Notes: a model not told the origin generated them from the letters alone. 64,000 bases of DNA from Candidatus Iainarchaeum sp. (GCA_016699555.1 CP064981.1:310001-374000); one strand, 5' to 3'. Counted from the first letter of the stretch, positions 1-9,242 are shown. A program made the numbers and translations.

Positions 1-327
1 GAGGTCGTGGGAAAAGAACCCCCTAAGGAGCCCCTGCGCCAGGTCTCTTTCTCCGTCAAAGCCCCCTTGCTCGAGGACCTCCTGCGAAAGTGGTTGAACG
101 AGCTCATCTACATCAAGGACAACAAACGCCTCTACATCGCGCACTTCCACTTTCAATTCCTCGAACAAGACGGGCAACTTGTCGTGCAATCACGCATGCA
201 AGGCATTCCACTCAATATCATGCAGTCGCATCACTTCAGGGTGGATCCAAAGGGGATTGCGCTGCACGGGTTTTCTCTCAAAAAACAGAAGACTGGATTT
301 ACTGCAAAATTCATCGTAGATGTCTAA
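1..327 (+). CDS. archease, C-terminal part (partial at left edge)
   Basis: The open frame enters from the left edge, so the N-terminus is missing; the GTG at 7 is probably internal. The visible ~108 residues match the last two thirds of archease (usual length ~140), which activates the RNA ligase RtcB in tRNA splicing by helping its guanylylation. Seen in the sequence: LEDLLRKWLNELIYI, like the family's LEELLVEWLNELL; ALHGFSL, where the family has TYHGLEV; and the terminal FIVDV, ending in the acidic residue that helps bind metal in known archeases. rtcB follows 0.8 kb downstream on the same strand, which supports the call. An unrelated secreted-protein gene lies between the two. Confidence 0.85.
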   Translation, partial: EVVGKEPPKEPLRQVSFSVKAPLLEDLLRKWLNELIYIKDNKRLYIAHFHFQFLEQDGQLVVQSRMQGIPLNIMQSHHFRVDPKGIALHGFSLKKQKTGFTAKFIVDV

Positions 328-389
328 TTTCAGTCAACAATTCAATTAAATGCCAATCATTCTATGTGTGAGTCAATGGAGGTATTTAC

Positions 390-1037
390 ATGAAAGTCAT
401 CGCATTAATCGCTAGCTTTTTGGTGCTCGCCATGATTGGATCTTCTTTTGCGTTTGCAGTCGAAGATACCGATAGCATTGCCAACCAGAACGAAGCAACT
501 GATGTAGCATCCGACCCACAACCATCCGCAAATCCACAAGACGCCACCCCTTGTGCAAATGACGTGGCTGCAACCACTAGCACCGCAACGGCAAACGACC
601 AAGCCCAAGCAACTCCTTGCCCTACCGCAACGACGCCTGGGACAAATCCTGAACCGCCTGTTGTGCAACCCACCGGAGGAAATGGAGATCCAACTCCCAA
701 TCCATCCGGGCACCGCCGCAGCCGCAACAATGAGAACACAGAGGAAAGCACAGTTGTAGAAGATACTCAAACTCCTACAGCGGAAACAACCCCTGTTGCT
801 GTAGCTCCAACACCTACGGAAACAAATCCACGTAGCGGGTCAGTCGATCCAGTTGTGGCTCCCGGTGCATTCTTCACTGCAGCAAGCGACACCATGCCTG
901 TTGTTGCAACAAATGATACCCCTGCACCGGACACCAGTCCATTGACCGGATTAGTCTCCACCGCCACCAACCCCCTTGTGGGAATTGGATTGCTCGTGGT
1001 GCTGGGCGGACTCTATCTCTATACGCGCCGCCATTAA
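390..1037 (+). CDS. secreted Thr/Pro-rich cell-surface protein with sortase-like tail
   Basis: 215 residues. The N-terminus is a clear signal peptide (charged MK, hydrophobic core, FAFA cleavage region). The body is low complexity, rich in Thr, Pro, Ala, Asn and Gln, as in glycosylated stalk regions. The C-terminus reads SPLTG, then a hydrophobic stretch, then RRH. This is the architecture of an LPXTG-type sorting signal or of a simple C-terminal membrane anchor. Start choice: GGAGGT lies 9 nt before the ATG. I do not recognise a family. It sits between the archease fragment and rtcB and ends in a strong intrinsic terminator, so it is probably transcribed separately from rtcB. It is probably a surface protein of unknown role. 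Confidence 0.7.
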   Translation: MKVIALIASFLVLAMIGSSFAFAVEDTDSIANQNEATDVASDPQPSANPQDATPCANDVAATTSTATANDQAQATPCPTATTPGTNPEPPVVQPTGGNGDPTPNPSGHRRSRNNENTEESTVVEDTQTPTAETTPVAVAPTPTETNPRSGSVDPVVAPGAFFTAASDTMPVVATNDTPAPDTSPLTGLVSTATNPLVGIGLLVVLGGLYLYTRRH

Positions 1038-1045
1038 ATGCAAGA

Positions 1046-1081
1046 AAGAGTGCGCAAGCACTCTTCTTTCCTTCTTTTTTT
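1046..1081 (+). terminator. intrinsic terminator after the secreted protein gene
   Basis: Perfect 8-bp stem AAGAGTGC/GCACTCTT with a GCAA tetraloop (1046-1065), followed by a pyrimidine tract ending in seven T residues. Confidence 0.8.
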
Positions 1082-1095
1082 GAACGCATCGGCCA

Positions 1096-1105
1096 CATTT
1101 TAAAC
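1096..1105 (+). promoter_or_regulatory. TATA box of rtcB
   Basis: CATTTTAAAC is centred about 23 nt before the ATG at 1123, directly after the upstream terminator. The spacing predicts a leaderless or nearly leaderless rtcB mRNA. Confidence 0.6.
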
Positions 1106-1122
1106 TCGTTCGACGCCAGCTC

Positions 1123-2586
1123 ATGCGTATGCCTGCTTCCACGACGCATGGGTTTTCTCTCATCGCTAAAAATCAATGGGAACTCCCCGCAACGGGAAAG
1201 ATGCACGTGCCCGTGCGCGCAATCGCTTCCCCCTCGCTCCTCCAGCGCATGGACGCAAAATCCATCGAGCAAGCGAGGAATGTCGCCGAACTCCCGGGTA
1301 TTATGCGCGCCAGCTATATGATGCCGGACGCCCACCAGGGATATGGCTTTTGCATTGGAGGCGTGGCAGGATTCGACGCCAAAGAAGGAATCATCTCGCC
1401 CGGAGCAATCGGATTCGACATCAACTGCGGGATGCGCTTGATCGCAACCAATCTCACGCATGCGGATATCAAACCCCACATCAAGAAATTGATCGACGAC
1501 ATCTTCATCCGCGTCCCATCGGGCGTCGCGTGCAAGAGCAAGATGCCACTCAAAAAAAACCAAATCGATGAAGTGCTCTCCCACGGAGCGAAGTGGGCTA
1601 TCGACGAAGGAATGGGTTGGAAAGAAGACCTGGCATTCATGGAAGAAAATGGGAAAATGCCCCATGCCGATCCCGCTGCCGTCTCTGCGCGCGCAAAAGG
1701 ACGAGGACAAAACCAAATCGGAACGCTGGGGAGCGGAAACCACTACTTAGAGATCCAAACCACCACCGCCGACCAGATATTCGACGCTCCAACAGCGAAA
1801 GCATTCGGAGTCGAAAAACCAAAACAGGTGTTCATCATGGTCCACTGCGGCTCGCGCGGGATGGGACACCAGGTCGCAACCGACTACCTCGAACAATTCC
1901 TGGAATACGACCGCGCAAACGGAATTGCGCTCAAGGACAAAGAGCTAGCCCACGCCCCATTCGAATCGGAAGAAGGACAGGCATATTTTTCCGCCATGCA
2001 GGCGAGCGCCAACTTTGCGTTCGCTAATCGCCAAGTCATCACCCACTCCATCCGCGAGAGTTTCGCGCGCATATTGAAAGAGAACGCCGAGGAACTGGGC
2101 ATGCGCATCGTCTACGACGTCACCCACAACGTCGCCAAGCGCGAGAAAAATAAAATCCAAGGAAAGACACGCACCGTCATCGTGCACCGCAAAGGCGCCA
2201 CGCGTGCATTCGGGCCGGGGAATGAAGAGCTGCCGCGTGCGTATCGCAAGACCGGACAACCCGTCATCGTGGGAGGAAGCATGCAAACAGGCTCATTCGT
2301 TTGTGCGGGGACGAAGACTGCAGAAGAACAAACATTTGCCTCTACCATGCACGGCGCCGGAAGGACCATCTCTCGACACGCGGCCAAGCAGCACCACTCC
2401 TTTGAAACCATCGCCAAAGAAATGGAAGCGCAAGGGATCTACTTGCGCACCGCCTCCAAGCAAGGCATCGCCGAAGAAGCCGGGGCTGCCTACAAGGACA
2501 TCTTTGAAGTCGTGCAAGCCGCTCACGATGCGGGAATCAGCAAGAAAGTATTCGCGCTTCGCCCCATCGGCAACATCAAGGGATAG
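1123..2586 (+). CDS. rtcB: tRNA-splicing ligase RtcB
   Basis: 487 residues, full length for RtcB, the GTP- and Mn-dependent ligase that joins 2',3'-cyclic phosphate and 5'-OH RNA ends, above all tRNA exon halves after intron excision. The metal and catalytic residues are all visible: DINCGMR with D99 and C102, GNHYLE with H207, VHCGSRG with H241, DVTHN with H336, and HGAGR with H410, which corresponds to the guanylylated histidine. The C-terminus LRPIGNIKG is the family ending. A second ATG two codons in (1129) is an equally good start. A TATA box 23 nt upstream suggests its own promoter. The archease fragment upstream is its known partner, and tRNA-Leu at 24964 carries an intron that would be a substrate. 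Confidence 0.97.
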   Translation: MRMPASTTHGFSLIAKNQWELPATGKMHVPVRAIASPSLLQRMDAKSIEQARNVAELPGIMRASYMMPDAHQGYGFCIGGVAGFDAKEGIISPGAIGFDINCGMRLIATNLTHADIKPHIKKLIDDIFIRVPSGVACKSKMPLKKNQIDEVLSHGAKWAIDEGMGWKEDLAFMEENGKMPHADPAAVSARAKGRGQNQIGTLGSGNHYLEIQTTTADQIFDAPTAKAFGVEKPKQVFIMVHCGSRGMGHQVATDYLEQFLEYDRANGIALKDKELAHAPFESEEGQAYFSAMQASANFAFANRQVITHSIRESFARILKENAEELGMRIVYDVTHNVAKREKNKIQGKTRTVIVHRKGATRAFGPGNEELPRAYRKTGQPVIVGGSMQTGSFVCAGTKTAEEQTFASTMHGAGRTISRHAAKQHHSFETIAKEMEAQGIYLRTASKQGIAEEAGAAYKDIFEVVQAAHDAGISKKVFALRPIGNIKG

Positions 2587-2642
2587 CGCGTCCTTTCGCC
2601 GTTGAGAGCCTTTTTATTCTCCAGTTTCGCGTTCCAAGTGGT

Positions 2643-3806
2643 ATGGCATCCCAAGAAGACGTCGACGAAATCAATGCCTATTTGCAGCAACACGCCCAAA
2701 AGCAAGCCGCCAAAGGAGTGGAACAAAAGAACCTCTTTACTACGCTCCAACACGCCCTTTTCGGAGAAACGCATGCCGACTATGCCCCGCCCGTTCCTCC
2801 CTCTTCCCCTGTCGCGCCCACCATGCAATCGCCTCCAGCTCCTGCAACTATTCCTGCTGCCGCCCCAACTCCCCCTTCTGTTCCGCGCGTCGTGAGCGAT
2901 CCATCGCCTAAACCATCTGCACCAAAACCCGCACCAGCTGCAATCCCAAAAACTCCTTCCCCCGCGGTAGAGGCGTCGCGCGAAATGGTCGCCACCAATC
3001 CAAAAAATATGACTACTGTTTCCATGGCATCCGAGCCAGCCGTCGTGCCAGAAAAAAAGATTAATACACGTGCTCCGCCTGCCGCACCAACTCCAATGCC
3101 CTACAAATTCAGCGAAGAAACCGATACGGCTGCGCTCAGTCCACCGCCGGCGCGCTTCAATCCCTATCCCAATCCTTATCGCAAAGCCATTCCATCTCCG
3201 GAAAAATTCTCGGACTCGACCGCGCCCCCATGGGTCATGCGCACTCTTCCTTCCGAGTCACGCGATATACGTAAAGAAGCAGACACACCCGCTCCGTCAC
3301 CCACTCCATCCGAACAATCCCTTTCTTCAAGGCCACCAGTGTCCAAGAAAGAACTCAACACTCCTGCTGCCCCTACTCCAACACGTGCTCCCGAAAAAAG
3401 TCCCGCCTCGACGCGAGTGAAGATGATGGAGCTCGTCAATGAGACCAGTGGAACGGATGGAAATAACTCCCCTCATCGCATGCCATGGCACCCCGACACA
3501 TCGGGAGAAGTCACGCCCAATGAACTCGTGGGATTGCAATCCACCCCTGTCGCGAAACGCCCAGCGCCCGTTACTCCTTCGCCACCGCGCGAAATGCCTG
3601 TGCGCCCTACTACTCCAATGGGGTTGAACGCGCATGAGCATGACTACTTGTTGCGCAAGGAACAGGAGTACGACTCCACCCATGCCGCTGTGCCAGCACC
3701 CATGACGACAACAGATGGAAATACGACATCAGACGAAAAAAGAGCCATATTGGGGCGATTGAAAGAGCTCATGGCCCAGCATGGCGGACAACCTCCTCAA
3801 AATTAA
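2643..3806 (+). CDS. hypothetical proline-rich, probably disordered protein
   Basis: 387 residues without signal peptide or membrane segment. The first ~45 residues (helical, QEDVDEINAYLQQHAQKQ) and the last ~65 (HEHDYLLRKEQEYDS and RAILGRLKELMAQHG) look ordered. The ~270 residues between them are rich in Pro, Ala, Ser and Thr and almost certainly disordered. I recognise no family. A TTTTTAT box at 2610-2617 lies 26-30 nt before the ATG, so the gene is likely transcribed on its own as a leaderless mRNA. The two short helical ends joined by a long linker suggest a scaffold or tether, which is inference only. Confidence 0.6.
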   Translation: MASQEDVDEINAYLQQHAQKQAAKGVEQKNLFTTLQHALFGETHADYAPPVPPSSPVAPTMQSPPAPATIPAAAPTPPSVPRVVSDPSPKPSAPKPAPAAIPKTPSPAVEASREMVATNPKNMTTVSMASEPAVVPEKKINTRAPPAAPTPMPYKFSEETDTAALSPPPARFNPYPNPYRKAIPSPEKFSDSTAPPWVMRTLPSESRDIRKEADTPAPSPTPSEQSLSSRPPVSKKELNTPAAPTPTRAPEKSPASTRVKMMELVNETSGTDGNNSPHRMPWHPDTSGEVTPNELVGLQSTPVAKRPAPVTPSPPREMPVRPTTPMGLNAHEHDYLLRKEQEYDSTHAAVPAPMTTTDGNTTSDEKRAILGRLKELMAQHGGQPPQN

Positions 3807-3862
3807 CTTTTTCACTTTTGAAAGTAAATCATTTTTAAGGCGTTTGGGGCTATTTGAGTGCT

Positions 3863-5587
3863 ATGAAAGCCGTTTTCTGGATCATATTCGCCATCGCAAC
3901 CCTCTTCATCTTACCCGTTGCGCATGCGGCCGTGAGCTGTAATGATATCGAGCTATCTCCCAACGACGTCACATTCACCGAAGGACAAACCAATCGCGTC
4001 ATCACATTTACCCTTTCAAACGACTCTACGGCCGACTTCGACATCGACGACGTCCGCGTCTCCGAAAGCGACGCACGCTTTGACGTCGAAGTCGTACGCT
4101 TCGACGATGAACTCGAAGAAGACGGGACTGCGCGCGTGCGCATCCAATACGACACCGACGACGTGCAGAACGACGTCGAAACCAGCTTCACCCTTTCCGT
4201 GCGCGGAGAATTCAGCAACGGGCATGACTGCTCATTCTCGCAGATCAATTTCTCCGTCGATGTGACGATTGAAGACGGCGAAAACGCGTGTACGCTCATC
4301 GAAGCCGAAAGCTCTGACGTCACGATCGACGAAGACGACACGCAATCCCACTTCGTCCTCATCCGCAACGACTCCGACCGCGATTTCGAAATCACCGACT
4401 TCGACGTGTTCGATGACAGCACCGCATTCAATGCCGATCTCGAAGTCGAAGTCAATGACTCGGACTTCGAAAAGATCGTCCCGCACAACTCCTCACGCAG
4501 CTACGAGTTGAGCATCCGCTCTTTCCGCGTGGATGAAGTGGAAGTCGATTCCGCATTCGTCGAGATCCAAGGACACTTCATCGGCGGAACCGGTCTGAAC
4601 TCATGCGACAACACCGAAATCAGCACCGACTTCGAAGTCGAAGTCCTCGATACCGGCTCTTCCGGCCTGTGCGGGGAAATCAAGATCGCCCCCACACGTT
4701 TGCGCGTGGAAAGCCAGAACACCATCGTGCAAAACATCACCATCTCCAACACCGGCGAACAAAACTATTTCATCGACGAATTGGAAGTCCGCGACAACAA
4801 CTACCAAGTCCAATTCGATGCATTGGATCTGCCCGATAAAGTGGACGTCGACGGAAGCCAAGACGTCGAGATCAGCGCCCAAGGATTCTTGTATCCCGAG
4901 AACTTCGACGCCAACGCATTCTTCTATCTCAAGGGACACTTCACCTCCGGAAGAGCCTGCTCGGTTTCGGGACTGCGCATGCCATTCACCTTCCAGGGCA
5001 GCCCAACAACCGGAGGATCGAGCGGCGGAGCGGTCGCGCCTTCGGATGCAAGCCCTGTGCTCTATGGCAACGCCCACATCCTCGAAAACAATTTGCAAAT
5101 CAACCCGCGCACTGAAGGAGAGCTCGGATTTACGTTGGTGAATGAGGATGCCAGCGACACCCTTGTACGTATCACGCTCATCGCCAAGCCATCCAATGCG
5201 CGCTTCACCAATACCGTGCACTTGCTCGCAAAAGATCGCGTTGAAGTCTTCGTTCCAACCACGATCCTGCGCGGACAAAGCGACGGGATCATCGTCGTGG
5301 ACAACGGATCGGACATCGTCTCCAAGCCCGTGGCACTCATCAACAGCGCGCCGGCCACGAATTCCCCGCAGTCCCTGGGATCCGGCATCGTGGGATTCGT
5401 CACGGGAAGCGGAAGCATCGCCATCGGGCTCATCGTGTTGTTGCTCGTGATCATCTATCTCGCAGTTGGGATGAACGAAGTCGAACCCAAGAAACCCGAG
5501 AACTGGCAAGCAGAAACCGTTGCCATCGTCAAGACTCTCCCATCAGAACCGGCTGAAGAACCCTGGATGCATCCCAAGAAAGAATAA
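3863..5587 (+). CDS. membrane-anchored acidic surface protein with repeated beta domains
   Basis: 574 residues from ATG 3863; a TTG at 3854 is in frame but lies too close to the TATA box at 3832-3838. A signal peptide ends around AHA. Three similar ~125-residue modules follow. Each begins with a Cys-containing strand (CNDIELSPNDVTF, CTLIEAESSDVTI, CGEIKIAPTRLRV), carries an NxxITFTLSN-like segment, and ends near a second Cys in a GHFxxG..C pattern. This looks like repeated Ig-like folds with one disulfide each. A further domain and a membrane helix (about residues 510-535) precede a short cytoplasmic tail. The protein is strongly acidic. It is probably a cell-envelope protein; the family is not recognised. 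Confidence 0.65.
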   Translation: MKAVFWIIFAIATLFILPVAHAAVSCNDIELSPNDVTFTEGQTNRVITFTLSNDSTADFDIDDVRVSESDARFDVEVVRFDDELEEDGTARVRIQYDTDDVQNDVETSFTLSVRGEFSNGHDCSFSQINFSVDVTIEDGENACTLIEAESSDVTIDEDDTQSHFVLIRNDSDRDFEITDFDVFDDSTAFNADLEVEVNDSDFEKIVPHNSSRSYELSIRSFRVDEVEVDSAFVEIQGHFIGGTGLNSCDNTEISTDFEVEVLDTGSSGLCGEIKIAPTRLRVESQNTIVQNITISNTGEQNYFIDELEVRDNNYQVQFDALDLPDKVDVDGSQDVEISAQGFLYPENFDANAFFYLKGHFTSGRACSVSGLRMPFTFQGSPTTGGSSGGAVAPSDASPVLYGNAHILENNLQINPRTEGELGFTLVNEDASDTLVRITLIAKPSNARFTNTVHLLAKDRVEVFVPTTILRGQSDGIIVVDNGSDIVSKPVALINSAPATNSPQSLGSGIVGFVTGSGSIAIGLIVLLLVIIYLAVGMNEVEPKKPENWQAETVAIVKTLPSEPAEEPWMHPKKE

Positions 5588-5674
5588 TTCGCGCAACGGC
5601 GAGTATCTTTCCATATACTTCTGTTTTAAATTCCGCGTCGGCGAGAGTATATCATTCAGCGGAGGAAAAGTCAT

Positions 5675-6256
5675 ATGCAAAAAGGAATCTCAAATACATG
5701 GCTTGGAATTGGCGCACTGGTCGTGCTCGTCCTCATTGTGGGAATGTATGTCGTTGGCATCACCAATGGAGAAGTCAAGCTCGACAATGACGTCAGAGCC
5801 CAATTCGCCAACATCGAAACACAATACCAGCGCCGCTTCGATCTCATCCCTAATCTCGTGAATACCGTGCAAGGCGTCGCAGGATTTGAACAAGAGACAT
5901 TGACGGAGCTCACACGCCTCCGCTCCCAGTGGCAAACCGCTCCAACATCGGATGCAAAAGTCCAAGCGGCCAATCAGCTTGAATCTACAATCTCCAAGCT
6001 CTTGCTCATCACCGAAAACTACCCCCAACTGCAAGCCACGCAATCATTCCAGGATTTGATGGTGCAACTCGAAGGGACGGAAAATCGCATCAGCGTCGAG
6101 CGCACGCGCTATAACGACAAGGCGCGCGAATACAATACCTACATCAAAGTATTCCCTAACTCCATCTTTTTGGGAGGAAAGACCGAGAAGCCTTACTTCC
6201 AAGCCGCTGCGGGGGCGGAAAACCCTCCCGTCGTACCGACTGACTTCACCCCATAA
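5675..6256 (+). CDS. lemA: LemA family membrane protein
   Basis: 193 residues, the usual LemA length. One N-terminal membrane helix (residues ~9-28) is followed by the helical-bundle LemA domain. Signatures are VRAQFANIETQYQRRFDLIPNLV and, near the end, RTRYNDKAREYNTYIKVFPN. A GGAGG site at 5660-5664 precedes the ATG at normal spacing. LemA proteins are widespread and of unclear function, often linked to envelope stress. Here it sits 13 nt before a TPM-domain gene, a pairing commonly seen in bacteria and some archaea, so the two probably act together at the membrane. Confidence 0.92.
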   Translation: MQKGISNTWLGIGALVVLVLIVGMYVVGITNGEVKLDNDVRAQFANIETQYQRRFDLIPNLVNTVQGVAGFEQETLTELTRLRSQWQTAPTSDAKVQAANQLESTISKLLLITENYPQLQATQSFQDLMVQLEGTENRISVERTRYNDKAREYNTYIKVFPNSIFLGGKTEKPYFQAAAGAENPPVVPTDFTP

Positions 6257-6269
6257 CTGAGGATTGCGC

Positions 6270-7220
6270 GTGCTCGCCCACAAAATCCTCATTTTCTTTT
6301 TTTTCTTCTTACTCGTGAGCGGGGCTCATGCGCAAGCTGTTCCTGCTGCGCCGAATGGATACATCCTCGATAATGCGCAAATTTTAGGACAGGAAACGCT
6401 CGCGCTCAACCAGCAATTGAGTGAATTAGAAAAAGAAACAGGCGTCGAAATAGCCATTCTCACCGTCCCCAGCCTCGAAGGGGGCGAAATCAATGAGTTC
6501 ACGCAGCGCGTATTCGATGCATGGAAGCCCGGCAACGCAGAAAGCGACAATGGACTGCTCATCGTCATCGCCCTCCAAGACCGCAAATGGCGCATCCAGA
6601 CGGGATATGGATTGGAAGGAACGATTCCCGATGCGATCGCCGGAAGGATCGGCCGCGAAGTGTTAGTCCCTCACTTTCGCGCGGGCGATTATGCCACCGG
6701 CATACGCGAAACCGTGGACGAACTCGAAAAATACATCCGACAAGACAGCGCAACCATTGAAAAGTACGCCAACTCCACGGAAGACTATGATATTTTCGGC
6801 AGCAAGAGCGAGCTATTCGGAATAGGCATATTGGGGATGGCTCCTATTGTGGCGGTGCTATTCCTGCTGGTCATCCTCAAGACCATCTACGCGGTCGCAC
6901 GCAAGAAAATGAAAATCCCCCACGCCGTGATGCAGACGATCTCCCTAGGGATGATGGGGTTATGGGTCGTGCTATTTGGGGGATTTTTCACCATGTTCCT
7001 GATAGGGTCATTCTATGGGCTCACGCTGGCCGCGCTGATGTATGCGGCATTGCTCCTATTCGTGCCCTTCCCCTTCATCATCGACTCCACCCGCAGCGGA
7101 TTCGGAGGCTTCTATGGAGGAATGGGCGGATTTGGGCGCGGAGGAGGCAGCAGCGGAGGATTTGGAGGCGGATTCGGGGGAGGGATGAGTGGCGGCGGGG
7201 GCGCAGGAGGGGGGTGGTAA
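6270..7220 (+). CDS. TPM-domain (YgcG/Psb32-type) membrane protein with Gly-rich tail
   Basis: 316 residues. The order is signal peptide (to about AHA), a TPM domain of ~120 residues with QLSELEKETGVEIAILTV, DNGLLIVIALQDRKWRIQTGYGLEG and IAGRIGREVLVPHF, two or three membrane helices (around residues 185-270), and a terminal Gly/Ser-rich run with many GGFGG units. Start choice: the GAGGA at 6259-6263 fits GTG 6270 (6-nt spacer) better than TTG 6264. TPM proteins are of uncertain function; a phosphatase role has been reported for a plant member. The gene forms an operon with lemA. Confidence 0.88.
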   Translation: MLAHKILIFFFFFLLVSGAHAQAVPAAPNGYILDNAQILGQETLALNQQLSELEKETGVEIAILTVPSLEGGEINEFTQRVFDAWKPGNAESDNGLLIVIALQDRKWRIQTGYGLEGTIPDAIAGRIGREVLVPHFRAGDYATGIRETVDELEKYIRQDSATIEKYANSTEDYDIFGSKSELFGIGILGMAPIVAVLFLLVILKTIYAVARKKMKIPHAVMQTISLGMMGLWVVLFGGFFTMFLIGSFYGLTLAALMYAALLLFVPFPFIIDSTRSGFGGFYGGMGGFGRGGGSSGGFGGGFGGGMSGGGGAGGGW

Positions 7221-7255
7221 CCCCATACCTACTTTCCGAGCAACCCTAAGCGTTG

Positions 7256-7395
7256 ATTTATAAGGCTTTTTCTGGGGTTTTTGGATATTGAGTGCGGTAC
7301 ACTGCCTCTGTTTGAAAAAATGGAGGGAAATGCCCCAAAAGCTAGTTTTTGGGCATTTTCTGGCATTAACCGCATGAGCCACCCAGAGTGAAACC
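7256..7395 (+). promoter_or_regulatory. promoter and structured leader of the ribosomal operon
   Basis: An ATTTATAAG TATA box at 7256-7264 predicts transcription from about 7286, leaving a leader of ~110 nt, unusual among the mostly leaderless promoters here. The leader holds a strong hairpin: AAATGCCCCAAAA at 7328-7340 pairs with TTTTTGGGCATTT at 7346-7358 around a GCTAG loop, with one bulge. A five-codon reading frame starts at 7374. Control of the operon by the leader (ribosomal-protein feedback or attenuation) is inference. Confidence 0.5.
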
Positions 7396-8436
7396 ATGAC
7401 CCGAAGACACGCTCCACGCAGAGGAAGTATTTCCCACCGCCCACGCGTCCGCGCACGCCGCGAGACCCCTAGCTTCAGTTCCTTTCCCCAAGTCAAAGGA
7501 CCTGCAAAGCCATTGAACTTTTTCGGATACAAAGTGGCCATGGTCCACCTCGTCGCAAAGTCCATGCACGAAAAAGGAAGAATGCAAAAACTCGAAATGC
7601 AAATTCCCACTACGGTCATCGAATGCCCGCCCATGCACGTGTATGGAGTCCGCGCCTACGCAAAAGACCCCTACGGCTTGCACGCCATGGGAGAAGTCAC
7701 CATCGACAAGCTCGATAAGCACGCATTGGAACGCAACCAGAACTTCAAGAAAAAATCCGATCACAAAAAGAATACCAAGAACACACGCACTGTTTCTACC
7801 CCCACCACGCTGGAAGACTTCGTGACGAAGAAAGCCGAATTGCATTCTATCCGCTTGCTCGTGCACACGCAGCCCGAGAAAACCAACTTCGGAAAAAAGA
7901 AAGCCGAAATGACCGAATTGGCATTGAGCGGAACGCTCGATGAACAATTGAATTACGCCAAAGAGAAATTCGGCAAGATGATCACGATCCACGACGTCTT
8001 CAAAGACGGCTCATTGATCGACGTCAAAGGCGTCACACGCGGATTCGGATTCGGCGGAGTCGTCGCACGCGCCGGAGTCAAGACATTCCGCCCCAAGGCG
8101 AAGTACATCCGCACGGTCGGATCCATCTCGCCCTTGCGACCCGGAACGGTCCAGTTCACCGTCGCACGACCCGGACAACTCGGATACCATAATCGTACCG
8201 AATTCAACAAGAAAATCCTCAAAGTATTGAACGCACAAGACGCCGCAAAGATCAATCCCAAGTCCGGATTCGAACACTATGGAGTCGTGCAGAACGATTA
8301 CATCCTCGTCGCAGGAAGCGTCCCCGGTCCCATCAAACGCTTGATCGGATTACGCGAACCCGTGCGCGCAGAGGAATCGGGCCACTACAAGATCGGCCCC
8401 GTCACATACGTATCCACTACCGGAGGTGCATTGTAA
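7396..8436 (+). CDS. rpl3: 50S ribosomal protein uL3
   Basis: 346 residues, archaeal-length uL3, which binds 23S rRNA near the peptidyl transferase centre. The N-terminus has the archaeal PRRGSISHRPRVRA start, and the Gly-rich VTRGFGFGGVVAR region lies at ~215. GAGTGAAACC precedes the ATG. First gene of the long ribosomal transcription unit; its TAA shares one base with the uL4 start, implying translational coupling. Confidence 0.97.
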   Translation: MTRRHAPRRGSISHRPRVRARRETPSFSSFPQVKGPAKPLNFFGYKVAMVHLVAKSMHEKGRMQKLEMQIPTTVIECPPMHVYGVRAYAKDPYGLHAMGEVTIDKLDKHALERNQNFKKKSDHKKNTKNTRTVSTPTTLEDFVTKKAELHSIRLLVHTQPEKTNFGKKKAEMTELALSGTLDEQLNYAKEKFGKMITIHDVFKDGSLIDVKGVTRGFGFGGVVARAGVKTFRPKAKYIRTVGSISPLRPGTVQFTVARPGQLGYHNRTEFNKKILKVLNAQDAAKINPKSGFEHYGVVQNDYILVAGSVPGPIKRLIGLREPVRAEESGHYKIGPVTYVSTTGGAL

Positions 8437-9242
8437 TGGTGCACGTCTTCTCAGCCCAAGGACAAAAAGTCAAAGACATGGCATTGCCATCCGTCTTCCA
8501 AACGCCCTATCACCCCGCCCTCATCAAGCGCGCCGTGTTGGCCGTGCAATCCACTCGCTTGCAGCCCCACGGAAAGAAACCCGGATCCGGAAGAAACAAC
8601 ACCGCTGAATATGTCGGCGTACGCGGAAAGCCCACGATGTACCGCACCATCAACGTCGGCCATGCACGCCTTCCCCGCATGCGCAATCGCCGCGGCGTCC
8701 TGCAAGGAAAAGTCGCCTCCGTGCCACAAGCAGTGGGAGGACCATCCGCTCACCCTTCACGCGTCGAAAAGAAACTCGTGGAGAACATCAATGTCAAAGA
8801 ACGCAAGCTCGCCATCGCCTCCGCGATCGCCGCATCCGTCGACGCCAAAATCGTCAAGGCACGCGGACACCACTTCGATGCCGCTCATTTCCCATTGGTC
8901 GTGGACTCCTCATTCGAAAAAATCGCAAAGACCAAGGACGTCATGAAAGCATTCGAGTCATTGAAAGTATCCGCCGACGCCGAACACGCCAAAGAACGCA
9001 AGCGTATCCGCGCAGGAAAGCACAAGAACCGCGGCAATCCGTACAAGCAGAAGAAGTCGTTGTTGATCGTCACGAATCACGCCTCTCCCATCATGAAAGC
9101 CGCGCGCAATATCCCCGGAATCGACGTCATTCCCGTGCAGCGCTTGAATGCCGAACACCTCGCGCCCGGAACGCACGCCGGACGCCTCACCATCTGGACC
9201 GAAGAAGCCATCAAGGTCCTCGCCACGCGAGGTGAGCAATAA
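8436..9242 (+). CDS. rpl4: 50S ribosomal protein uL4
   Basis: 268 residues, archaeal/eukaryotic-type uL4, which lines the exit tunnel. The loop region shows GSGRNN and the archaeal motif RGKPTMYRTINVGHARLPRMRNRRG. The C-terminal half carries SLLIVTNHASPIMKAARNIPG and ends in LTIWTEEAIKVL. Starts on the last base of the uL3 stop and overlaps uL23 by one base. Confidence 0.96.
   Translation: MVHVFSAQGQKVKDMALPSVFQTPYHPALIKRAVLAVQSTRLQPHGKKPGSGRNNTAEYVGVRGKPTMYRTINVGHARLPRMRNRRGVLQGKVASVPQAVGGPSAHPSRVEKKLVENINVKERKLAIASAIAASVDAKIVKARGHHFDAAHFPLVVDSSFEKIAKTKDVMKAFESLKVSADAEHAKERKRIRAGKHKNRGNPYKQKKSLLIVTNHASPIMKAARNIPGIDVIPVQRLNAEHLAPGTHAGRLTIWTEEAIKVLATRGEQ

Noticed and set aside
4601..5509. 302-codon open frame on the minus strand inside the acidic surface-protein gene.
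   Set aside because: It is antisense to a well-supported gene with a signal peptide and repeats, and its composition is that expected from GAC/GTC-rich coding sequence read backwards. The same holds for the long minus-strand frames at 874-1743, 10278-11180, 13042-13995 and 32130-33194.
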